Below, in pieces: positions 44,601 through 54,276 of a DNA stretch of 64,000 bases. The first letter of the stretch is position 1, and every line of letters starts with the position of its first letter. Origin of the DNA: Selaginella moellendorffii (Eukaryota > Streptophyta > Lycopodiopsida > Selaginellales > Selaginellaceae); assembly GCF_000143415.4 (NCBI RefSeq), contig NW_003314287.1, forward strand, positions 446,736 through 510,735. The letters run 5' to 3'. The position numbers and the translations under genes are program-made. Under the pieces are notes generated by a model. The model did not search any database, was not told the DNA's origin, and was given only the letters and a program-made list of their open reading frames with translations.

Positions 44601-45419
44601 TTGCATTTGGTCCAAGTGCTCCATGTATCTAATTCCATGACCAACACCCAAAGGTACCATTGATATATTAGCTTGTTATGTTAAATCCATGCCCATTCAC
44701 CTTTATCATACTAGTGATCCAACACCACCTACATTATAATCTTGTTTCTCAAAGACTAGGCCATCTATTCATGAGTGATCATCCCAAATCCACTTTTTAG
44801 CATCTTTAGGATGCTTACAGACATGGAGAACAACCTTCCCCAATATCCCTTTTTCATTCCCCACCAAATCCTTTTTCGTCCACAGCGTGTTCGCCAATAC
44901 TACTATTGGGTTAAGGCCCATAGCTCTAACCACTATGTCCCAATGACTTTTAGGACTTCTTCACTATATGATTGCATCCTTGGTCACCACACAAGTGGAC
45001 TACTTCTCTTCCTTTGCCTTTGGGTGCTCTAGCCAAGTGGTTAGAGCAAGGTTCCAATGAACCATGCTAGGTATCCAAGTAGGTAGTGCCACCCACATAT
45101 GGACTGGAAGCATTGACCATTTAATCTCTTAGGGGAGATAGAGCTGATTTTTGAACACTTCACCAATTTACCCCACTTGTCTATCTTTATTTACTCTAGC
45201 CTTAGATTTCCTAATGGTTATATTATCACTCAACACGTGGGTAAAGCCTCTTGGGCCACACTAGCCTTGCCTGGCTGTGAGACATAAATCCTTAAGCCCC
45301 AAAGTGGAGGCTGAAGTGAAAGCTAAATGAGCATAACATGTTTGGAGTAAAAGCTCCAACTTGAAAAATCGAGAGTGGGAATGGAACTCCCAACGAAGGG
45401 CTCAAAGAACAAGCTCAAA
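44601..45419. other. No gene recognised
   Basis: No coding sense. A pol III A-box-like TAGCCAAGTGGTTAGAGC (about 45,031-45,048) and an inverted AGTGGTTAGAGC-like copy (about 44,925-44,935) suggest a tRNA-derived repeat, but no complete tRNA folds by eye. Confidence 0.4.
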
Positions 45420-45748
45420 ACGAGCAATAAGTGAGTCTTTAGAAAAAAGATGGAGTTCGAGATGGACCTAAGATGGAGTCTGAGATGGACTTGAGATGGA
45501 GTCCGAGATGGACCCAAGATGGAGTCCAAGATGGAGTCCAAGATGGACCCGAGATGGAGTCTAAGATAGACCTGAGATGGAGTCTGAGATAGACCCGAGA
45601 TGGAGTCCGAGATGGAGTTCGAGATGGATCTAAGATGGAGTCCAAAATGGAACCAAGACCAAGATCGATACCGAGACTGTGATTGAATTCGAGTCTGAAT
45701 ATTAATATAGGCTGTTGGGTGAAAGCCCAAGCGGGGGGGGGGGGGGGG
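45420..45748 (+). mobile_element. LTR (U3) fragment of the element B family, cut by the gap
   Basis: About 19 units of a 12-bp motif (GAGATGGAGTCC type) run from about 45,448 to 45,650. Then GAATTCGAGTCTGAATATTA, ATATAGGCTGTTGGGTGAAA, GCCCAAGC and a run of 16 G. This is the same order as in the 3' LTR of B (repeat, AAATACTAATACAGC, GGGGTGAAAGCC, run of 12 G at 59,893-59,904). The known sequence ends in the G run. Confidence 0.75.
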
Positions 45749-46337
45749 NNNNNNNNNNNNNNNNNNNNNNNNNNNNNNNNNNNNNNNNNNNNNNNNNNNN
45801 NNNNNNNNNNNNNNNNNNNNNNNNNNNNNNNNNNNNNNNNNNNNNNNNNNNNNNNNNNNNNNNNNNNNNNNNNNNNNNNNNNNNNNNNNNNNNNNNNNNN
45901 NNNNNNNNNNNNNNNNNNNNNNNNNNNNNNNNNNNNNNNNNNNNNNNNNNNNNNNNNNNNNNNNNNNNNNNNNNNNNNNNNNNNNNNNNNNNNNNNNNNN
46001 NNNNNNNNNNNNNNNNNNNNNNNNNNNNNNNNNNNNNNNNNNNNNNNNNNNNNNNNNNNNNNNNNNNNNNNNNNNNNNNNNNNNNNNNNNNNNNNNNNNN
46101 NNNNNNNNNNNNNNNNNNNNNNNNNNNNNNNNNNNNNNNNNNNNNNNNNNNNNNNNNNNNNNNNNNNNNNNNNNNNNNNNNNNNNNNNNNNNNNNNNNNN
46201 NNNNNNNNNNNNNNNNNNNNNNNNNNNNNNNNNNNNNNNNNNNNNNNNNNNNNNNNNNNNNNNNNNNNNNNNNNNNNNNNNNNNNNNNNNNNNNNNNNNN
46301 NNNNNNNNNNNNNNNNNNNNNNNNNNNNNNNNNNNNN
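45749..46337. other. Assembly gap (589 N)
   Basis: Undetermined bases. The gap starts directly after a 16-G run. Confidence 0.99.
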
Positions 46338-46700
46338 ATCACATGTGCTATATCACCCCCCCTTTAAAGATGTCAATGTCCTCATTGATTATTGACTAAC
46401 AACCCCTACTGAGCCAGGGCAGCTAGCACCTCAATTTCTGCACTGAATCCACCAATCCTTCCATTGTGTAGACCAGCTATTCCCTGAATCTACCAATCCT
46501 TCCAAATCTCATCCCATGATCACATGTGCTATATTCACCCCCCCTTTAGAGATGTCAATGTCCTCATTGATTATTGACTAACAACCCCTACTGAGCCAGG
46601 GCAGCTAGCACCTCAATTTCTGCACTGAATCCACCAATCCTTCCATTGTGTAGACCAGCTATTCCCTGAATCTACCAATCCTTCTATTGTGTAGACCAGC
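46338..46700. repeat. 181-bp tandem duplication beside the gap
   Basis: ATCACATGTGCTATAT starts at 46,338 and 46,519 and both units share GATGTCAATGTCCTCATTGA, GAGCCAGGGCAGCTAGCACC and TGTAGACCAGCTATTCCCTG nearly unchanged. Inside each, CACCAATCCTTCCATTGTGT-like 25-30 bp blocks also repeat. Confidence 0.85.
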
Positions 46701-49700
46701 TAACACCTCCATTTCTACACTAAATCTACCAATCCTTCCATTGTGTAGACTAGCTATTCCATGTGAGGCAACTAGTCATCCACCCGTACCGCAGTCCTAC
46801 GGTGGATACCTTTGTCTGTGGATACTCCACACAAAAGGAAGGATGTACGCATGGATGCCCAATACGTACGATTTCAAATTTAGGGGTAGGAATATACCTT
46901 GTTGAAAGGTATATTATATTTTTAAGTAGCCACTAATTAATGGGAATTGAACCCATGCCATTTGCTCCGATATCACATGTAGTGCACTTTATCTCTCTCC
47001 CCTTAAGCCAACTGGAAAAGGGGCAATTACTTTATGAGAGAGCCCTTAATGGCTATTTTATCCCCATTTATCCCCTAAAGTTCTAAGGATCCACAGTGAC
47101 AGTATATCCAAATCTCATCCCATGATCACATGCGCTACATATGGATGCCATTCTTGAGGCTAGCAAGCCCCAAGTCTAGAATAAAATTTATGGAGGTTGT
47201 GAGTGAGACTCCTCCAAATGGTCAAAGGTGTGGTTAAGTGCCTAAAGTAAAATGGAAATTTAATTGTTTACAATTTGGTATCGGAGTTGTTCCTTAGTCC
47301 AACTCTTATTGGTGGTCAAGTATATCACTACTTGTCTTGGCATCAGAAGGTTCTAGAAGTGGAACTATCCTCAAGGAGTAGCATGTCAAAAGAGCATGAC
47401 TTTTCACCTTAGTTCATAAATGAATATGGTAGCAATATGGTGGATAGAAAGAGGCCAATTTGGGAACAACTTTGGGATCTTGGGAACAATAGATGGTTTT
47501 CCCTCAGAGAGTTGAGGATGTGACCCACATAAGTGTTTGACTTAGTAAATTGGCTAATGTGGTTGTAGTAAACAATTACAATTGGGATCACGAGAATGAT
47601 GGAAATTCCTAGACGATAAAAGAGTCATAAATGACTGTGGAAGGTCAAATACTAATAAAGATATGAGTCCTTGAAATGATAGTCAGGGCTACCTTTTATA
47701 AATGCTAGAACAACCCCAGGAGTTGGGGGTGTACTTGGAGAATGAATCGGTATTCTTATCATACGGACAGATAATCCTAAGGGGCAAAAGTAGCTTATAT
47801 GAAACAAAGAATAATCAAGTGTCGAAGTAACACTTGCAAAGATAGTCCTTTTGAATAGGATATTAATACAAGAAGTTGTATTCCTCAAAAAATAAGATCT
47901 CACAAGTCATCGAATTAGCAAAGTCCAAAAAATCTAGATGACTCAAGTGGAGTCAAGGAATGGGTATAAAGGATTGGTAGGAGCATTTGGATTGAGGTAT
48001 GTTGTGCCCCACAAAGGCTAGGGAAGATCATAAAATCCAAGTATGAAAACTAAAGGTATCTCATTGATGGTAAGATGTGCCATACTAAAGTTGTAGGAAA
48101 GGTGTTCCCAGAAGAAAGTAACTTTGGCATAAAGTTGTGTATAAACACTATAGTGTAGTATTAATTGATAGTTGGTATAAGAAACAATTATTTTGGTCTT
48201 AATAAAGGCCCAGACACAAATTTAAAGTGTTGTAAAGGTAAGCTTGTAAAGCCGATGGTGTGGAGACACCAAGTCTCCCAAAATATGATGCTTTGAGGTC
48301 AAGTTAGTCCTCTTGCTAAATGAATCCCAATGAAAATGGGAATGGCATAGCCTAAGCTAGAAAGTATGTAGTTAGAGTATGGTGACTCAAATAATAATGG
48401 AGGTGTGGAAGCACCAGCAATGAGTTGTAGGACTCGACAACTATGAGGCAACTAAATAAAAGATGCAAAATAATTGATTGGATTGGTAAAAATTAACTAC
48501 ATAAGACTTTGTATTGGGATAAAGAGGTTAAATATACCCCTTCGGGTGATAAATTGCTTAAGTTGAAATATAGTAAGTCAATGTCGTAAAGGGAAATGCT
48601 TATTGTAAAAAAAGGTTATCATTGGGACACCTAAATACTCTAAAATATCAAGGAGTGATATTTGATATTATGAGGGCATTAGATAAGGCCCAAGGGACTA
48701 AATCTCTAGCAAATAATGAATGTTATCTAACGTCCAAGGTTGCGGAGACGAGAGAAGTCCATCTATCTGAATTGGACAAAGTTAAAAAGGGATTTTTGGC
48801 ATGGCTCGCAATGGGCATAAAGAGGCCCATGCATAGTGATGTTAATCCCGGTGTGTGGGATTACATGGTGAGCATATCCAGATTGAAGAACCACTCTCTA
48901 AGAAATTAAATAGGTTCATCCTTAAGAATACTTGCTAAGGCATTGTGGAAAGTGCAAAATTACCCTTTTAGACGGGAGGAGAATACCTAAAGGGAAGACA
49001 TAAGGCCAAAAAGTAAGTAATAAAAGGATAAAACCGAACTATATAAATCAAAGGGCATAACTAAAGGTGGTTATGCAAGTTAGGAGTGGAGAATTAAATG
49101 GGTGCTCGAACATTATTATTAACAACTGTGACGCCATAGAGAATCTAAAATATGGAATTGTCCATGTTAAACCATATGGCAATTAGAAAACTTGTGAAAG
49201 GAGAGGCTTTAGTAAGCTAAGAGATAGAGTCCCTTCAAGGTTCCCAAAGATAATTCTAAATGGATTCGTACTTAGAAAACTAAATGTAAATGGTTCATAG
49301 AATGTGCAAAATTAAAGTGGCACAGCAGAAACATAGTCTTAACTTGCTATGAGGTGAGGCTATCAAGGTTAGAGAAGTAATCTCTGATTGTTCAAAGAAA
49401 TGGCTTTGAATGAAAGTTGATAGTTAAGGACTTTCACATTTATATATAAAACTATGTTACGCTAGTCGGGTAACTTGTTAAGTGAGATTGGCAAGTCAGG
49501 GGGGAACAAACACCTTAGTTGAAGGTGTTCACTTCAAAAGGGGTGGCTCATGAGGCCAGGCATGGGAGGAGTTCATGCATGATCATAAATTTGTCAAGTG
49601 AGAGGACTTGGCAGTTCGGAGGAATTAAATTATGATCTATAACACACTTTAAGTATAAGTTGGTGCACTATCATGGAGAGTCATGCCAAACATTTTGGGT

Positions 49701-50110
49701 GATGTCGCCTGTAGATGCATATGTAGAGGTTGGGTTTGAGTCCCAACTCTCTAGTGCATGGGTTCAAGTCCCAATTTACTAAGGTGTGGTGATGATTTGG
49801 AATATGAGGACACTCATGTTTTGGTAGTCATAGACTCTCAGTAAGGACATTGGCTTAGGCACACCCCTAAGTGGGGGATGCCCCCGAGTCATGATGCACA
49901 GTTAGATTGTTTAGTATGAAAGCTTGATATATCTAACTTGAACACTTTGGTGCAAGTGGCACCAAGGATGTGGTGAATGAGATGGGAACACCTAATCTCA
50001 ATTGCTATAGACCCTTGGCCAAAAGGGCTGGCTTGGGCACACCGCTAAGTGTAAGGGATGCCCCTAGGGTCATAGTCAACAATTTAAAAGTCTAGAAGAC
50101 CTAGTACTTA
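46701..50110 (+). mobile_element. Decayed LTR retrotransposon related to element B
   Basis: An LTR end at 47,272 (TTTACA) is followed after three bases by TGGTATCGGAG (47,276), one base from the initiator tRNA-Met primer site and in the same arrangement as in B. At 49,690-50,095 two copies of B's 3' untranslated tract appear (TTGGGTTTGAGTCCCAACT, CTTAGGCACACCCCTAAGTG, GGGATGCCCC), matching 59,230-59,420. Between them no frame is open for more than 95 codons. The right border is not found. Confidence 0.6.
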
Positions 50111-51950
50111 TTGGCAAACCTATTAAAGTGTCAAGGTTAGATCATTAGGTGATTTTACGGCTAAGCAAGGATGAGGTCCTTGTGAGGTTAAGGAATAAGG
50201 TTCCTAGTTCAAAGTGTTGATTTGAACTATTGATAATAGTGTGGCTTGGTCAAAGTGACCAAGTGAAAGGACACATAAGGGAAATGAACTATGACAATAC
50301 AATAATTATGTAAGTTCAAAAAAAATAGTCTCCAAGGAAGGACCCATGGGTGGGTCACAACGTTAAACCATAAATAAAACTTAGAGTAGAAATTATTAGG
50401 GAGACTTACTAGGGGTGAACACCCCCTAGGTTTGGCAAAATAAAGCCTTTGCTATGGAACAAAAATGATACCTCGAGGATGGAGGTAGTGATTCTATGTT
50501 ATTTGGTGCAACAATCAAAGGATAGAAGCAAAAAACTTTTAGCCAAGAATGGGCTATAAAAATCATTGGAAGGAATCCAAATGACAATGTTAGGCGAGGA
50601 AATATTCATGTGTTAAATGCTAACAGATTGTGAGAAAGGAAATATATTTCCAAGGATTGATTCCTAAATGCTCTAATTTGGTGAAAGTGAAAGCTCCAAG
50701 GGAAAGAGCAGCAAGGTAGCCAAATGATAAGGTTGAGGACAGCCCTAACACAAATTATGGGAAAATAGAACTTAGTGCCTAGGATGGCACGAAATAAGAG
50801 AGAGGATGATGGTGCCCTCAAATAGAGAACTTTATAAAATGGGGAAGTGGTGTTTTCACAATAAGTGCAATGCAAGTGTCGCGCACGTGGTTTTGACCCT
50901 TTATCCTATGGTGATTTACCATAGGATAACGCCACAAAGCGGAATCTAAACCCTTTTTATGCCACGTGACATGCCACGTGTCATATGCCACATGTCCAAA
51001 ATAGTGGTGCGCAACCCAAGGTTTAGGGCCTTGGGCCACTGAACGAAGGAACAGTGCCAAACTCCCAAGCATAAAGCCAAGGAGTGGAGGAACCGAACCA
51101 TGGAGCAACTCTAGAGCATACAACTCAAGGAGCGAAGGGACAAACACCATTGTGTTCAAGCCGGTCTCCATAGATATGCCAAATGAGCAAATCTAGACAC
51201 TTTCCATAAATAGCATTTGGGACCGAAATGAGACTAACACAAAGGGCATGATAGCGAGGGTGTTTGGCAGATATGGTAAGCTATCATCCAGCGATATTGA
51301 GGGACCAATCTCAATATGCGAGGGTTCTTATCACTAGCCAGTGCAAGACATAACGAGACAAAGCTAAAGCCAAATCATCAACATTATTTTCATCAAGACT
51401 AATGAAACTCAATATCAATCCTTGGAAAAATATCTCATTTCACTTAAATCTTAATATCAACAATGTCAACGACAAGGCATCACTTCAATGCCATCAACAT
51501 TAAAACAAAGCTAGAAGTAAGCAAGAGTGAATCACCACTCAAAACTCCCTAGCAACTAAGCTAACCAAGGTCAAAGATACTTTACTCAGTATTCGAGACC
51601 AATCCTTCAGCAAAAAAACCTAGTTATAGATAACACTTCCTCAAGGAGTGAATCACCACATTCAAGACTCCATGAAATCCAACACTACAAACTAAAGGTA
51701 TCCAAATGATATTGACAAAGATAGAATCAATATACCAATATAGAAAAATCATATAAGTCTAACGACACGATCCTCCGCAACACCATTTGGTAAAGCAAGC
51801 CCATCACTGCTAAATCATCATCGAGCAAAGCAAGTGTCAACAGTCCTCGACTAAGTCTATAAGTAATCACTAGTCGCAAAGCAACTGTCAGGAATCCCCC
51901 AATTCTTGCCACATTCCTGACTCTCGCCGGATTCCTGACCTGCAAACCAC
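50111..51950. other. Gene-free, repeat-derived sequence
   Basis: No gene seen. It contains a perfect 12-bp stem-loop (50,901-50,929). The right end is probably the U3 of element A's 5' LTR, whose left border cannot be fixed because the 3' LTR is outside the window. Confidence 0.5.
50901..50929. repeat. Perfect 12-bp stem-loop
   Basis: TTATCCTATGGT pairs base for base with ACCATAGGATAA across the 5-nt loop GATTT. No T-run follows. Confidence 0.85.
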
Positions 51951-52080
51951 ATTCCTGATTCTCGAGACACTTCCCTATTCCTGACTTTCGAGACACTTCC
52001 CTATTCCTGACTCTCAAGATACTTCCCTATTCCTGACTCTCGAGACACTTCCCTATTCCTGACTCTCTGATTTCCTGTAC
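51951..52080 (+). repeat. 26-bp tandem repeat in element A U3
   Basis: ATTCCTGACTCTCGAGACAC begins at 51,951, 51,977, 52,003, 52,029 and 52,055, an exact 26-bp period with one or two changes per unit. It lies 110-240 bp upstream of the TATA box of element A, where LTR enhancers usually sit. Confidence 0.9.
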
Positions 52081-52190
52081 GATTCTTGAGTCTCGAGCCA
52101 CATTCCTGATATTGATGTGGCACCTCCTCAACCTCAGCTATATTTAGGCCATCCTCGATCCAAGAGTGGTGGAGCTTCATCAACCTATAG

Positions 52191-52200
52191 TATATATAGG
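52191..52200 (+). promoter_or_regulatory. Element A TATA box
   Basis: TATATATAGG. A start 30 bp downstream would fall on 52,221, exactly where the self-complementary 15-mer begins. Confidence 0.65.
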
Positions 52201-52220
52201 TTAGCCTTGTTCCATTTCTC

Positions 52221-52341
52221 CACAATCTGAATCAATGCTAGTCTAAGGCCTCTTCTTTGTTTCCACTAGCTTTTCTCTTTGTCTTTTGCATTTTCCAGTC
52301 TTGATCTTGTTGGGGGTCTTGACAGTTTGATTCAGATTGTG
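52221..52341 (+). promoter_or_regulatory. Self-priming pair of element A (RNA 5' end and primer site)
   Basis: CACAATCTGAATCAA (52,221-52,235) is perfectly complementary to TTGATTCAGATTGTG (52,327-52,341); the bases beyond each end do not pair. The first copy starts at the predicted transcription start, the second lies 2 bp after TTGACA (ends 52,324), a plausible LTR end. No tRNA-Met site (TGGTATCAGAG) is present here. This is the layout of Tf1/sushi elements, whose own RNA 5' end primes minus-strand synthesis. Confidence 0.7.
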
Positions 52342-52422
52342 CTTTTTGCTTTTGCTTTAGTTTGTTTCGATTATTTGATTGCCTTTGTCTTTTTCCCCCT
52401 TCTTTTTTCTTTCTTCTTGCCG

Positions 52423-53396
52423 ATGGAATCTCCAAGCCATCCTGATTTCTTTGCCGAAGTCCTTGCAAAAATCCAGTCTGAGAATACCGAGCTGAAGGCG
52501 ACCCTTCTTCGCATGCAGGAGGAGCTTGCTTCACTTTCAGCTCAAGGATCCAGCAAAGTTCCTAAACCGAAGGTGAGTTTCCCGGCATAATTTTCAGGCA
52601 AGCGTTCGAAGCTTCGTGGATTTTTGAACCAAATAGAGCTGATCTTTGCACTTCAACATCGGCGGTACCCCACTCCCGAGTCTCAAATCGGCGCGATTGG
52701 GACGTTGCTCGAAGGTGCAGATTTGTCATGGTTTTCTCCTCTTCTGGAGAAGAGCATGAAAGGGGTCGTGGTTCCGGAGCTGATGGATCTTCAATTGTTC
52801 AAAGAGAAGCTCGAAGCATGTTTTGGCGAGATGGATCGGGTTTGGGCTGCTACCACAAAGATGAGACGTCTCTCTCAGGGGTCTCGTCCTGCCTCGATCT
52901 ACGCTGCAGAGTTCCAACTCCTTCCCTTGGACACTCAGTGGGATGAGCAGGCCCTGGTTGACCAATTTCGTTTTGGCCTCAACAACGGTGTCAAGGATTT
53001 GTTGCTCACCATGGAGGATCCCAAGGACCTGTCGGACACCATCAACAAAGCTGTTCGATGTGACAATCGTCTCTTTGAACGTCATCAGGAAAGTCGCCGT
53101 GCTGCTGTTTTTCCGTCCCAGACTTAGCAATCCCAGCTTGAGTCTTCGGGGCATACTCCTGAACCTACTACTCCGGTCCCGATGGATATTTCTAGTACTC
53201 CCTGACTCATTAGAGGGAAGTTGAGTCCTACTGAGAAGCAACGTCGAATATCTCATAATCTTTGCCTCTACTGTGTTGATCCTAATCACAAAGCAGCTGT
53301 GTGTCCCAAGAAGCCTCCCCAACTACTCGAGTTCACTCTGCCTCAAAGTCCACCTCTGTTGCAGTCGGGAAACGACCCTGTCCAAACAGAGTAGGA
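52423..53396 (+). pseudogene. gag: Element A gag
   Basis: Structural (capsid-type) protein of element A. ATG 52,423 (CCGATGG context) opens MESPSHPDFFAEVLAKIQSE, a coiled-coil-like start, then after a TAA (52,588) the same frame continues with QIELIFALQHRRYPTPESQI, DLSWFSPLLEKS and YAAEFQLLPLDTQWDEQAL, the retrotransposon capsid core. A TAG (53,125) follows RRAAVFPSQT. The CCHC zinc knuckle (53,262-53,305) lies in a shifted frame. Both stops fit C-to-T change of a Gln codon (CAA, CAG). The tail runs to the B insertion point. Confidence 0.8.
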
Positions 53397-53428
53397 GCTG
53401 TCTGTTTGGACTCCCCGAATAAAAATCA

Positions 53429-54261
53429 TGTAAGGAACCGACTCCCCGAGATGTCGTAGGCTAAAGGATCCCCGAAAGCATGACCGAAATGACAAAGAGT
53501 TCATCAGATGGGACCAAGTCGAAGATCGAGTCCAAGACCGACTCTGAGACCGAGTTCGAGATAGAGTCCGGGATCGAGTCCGAGACCAAATCGGAGACTG
53601 AGTTCGAGACCGAGTTCGAGACAGACTGGGGCCGAGGGGCCTTGGGTGGGAGTGAGCATGGGCTTGAGTGGTGCCGAAGGGGACACCCAGGGATGTGTTC
53701 AAGAGCAGCTCCCACTCCCGAAAGGGAAACCGACTGCGGTGCTCCTGGCTCATGTGGAGTGGTGTCCCACGTGAGTACCTTGTGGCTCATTGGTCCTCGC
53801 CCTTCCTAGGGGCTTGGGCCTTCCCTTTGGGATGGAAGTGGGGGGGTAGAGGTACCCATACCGGGCTGTTAGGCCACGGTGTTTCGCCCCGACGTTCCGA
53901 AGCAAGTGTTGCACCCAAGGCTTGGGATTTAGAGGGTCCCATGATCAAGTCTTGTGGTACCAAGGGGTATTAGGAATCTGGAGGCTTGGTGTGCCTGGCT
54001 GCTTATGTCTGCGGGGAGTGTAGCCGAACCTTAAGTCCAGTCTAACCCAGGGAGGGGGATTGGGAGAGATTTGGGAATCCGTAGATGGATGGCTAACACT
54101 CTGTTGCTTGTGCTGTGAGTAGCTGAAACCAAGTAGGACCAAGTAAGAGCTGGTACCATAGGCGAGAACCTTGGCGAGGGAACTTAGCACAAGTCAAGGC
54201 AGAGTTGGTCGGATAGACGAGGTAAGTTGGCAAATTGCAAAAGAAAAATTTGCGGCTTACA
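53429..54261 (+). repeat. 5' LTR of element B
   Basis: Starts TGTAAGGAACCGACTCCCC and ends GCGGCTTACA. At 833 bp it is about 326 bp shorter than the 3' LTR; the missing part corresponds to about 59,690-60,005 (most of the 12-bp repeat array and the G run), as if lost by deletion within repeats. Confidence 0.92.
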
Positions 54262-54264
54262 ATT

Positions 54265-54276
54265 TGGTATCAGAGC
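54265..54276 (+). other. Primer binding site (initiator tRNA-Met) of element B
   Basis: TGGTATCAGAGC, three bases after the LTR end, is complementary to the 3' end of plant initiator tRNA-Met, the usual primer for Ty3/gypsy and Ty1/copia elements in plants. Confidence 0.92.

Noticed and set aside
45025-45065. tRNA gene
   Set aside because: A good A-box (TAGCCAAGTGG) but no acceptor stem, anticodon arm or proper B-box could be paired.
45323-46399. Open frames crossing the N gap
   Set aside because: Mostly undetermined bases; the rest is 12-bp LTR repeat.
50818-51171. 117-codon minus-strand frame
   Set aside because: No domain, no start context, in decayed repeat DNA; length is within chance.
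51951-52080. CRISPR-like array
   Set aside because: 26-bp units follow each other without spacers and lie in an LTR.
52564-52589. GTGAGT...TTTTCAG segment in element A gag that looks like an intron and would remove the TAA
   Set aside because: Only about 26 nt, too short for splicing; a Gln CAA to TAA change explains the stop.
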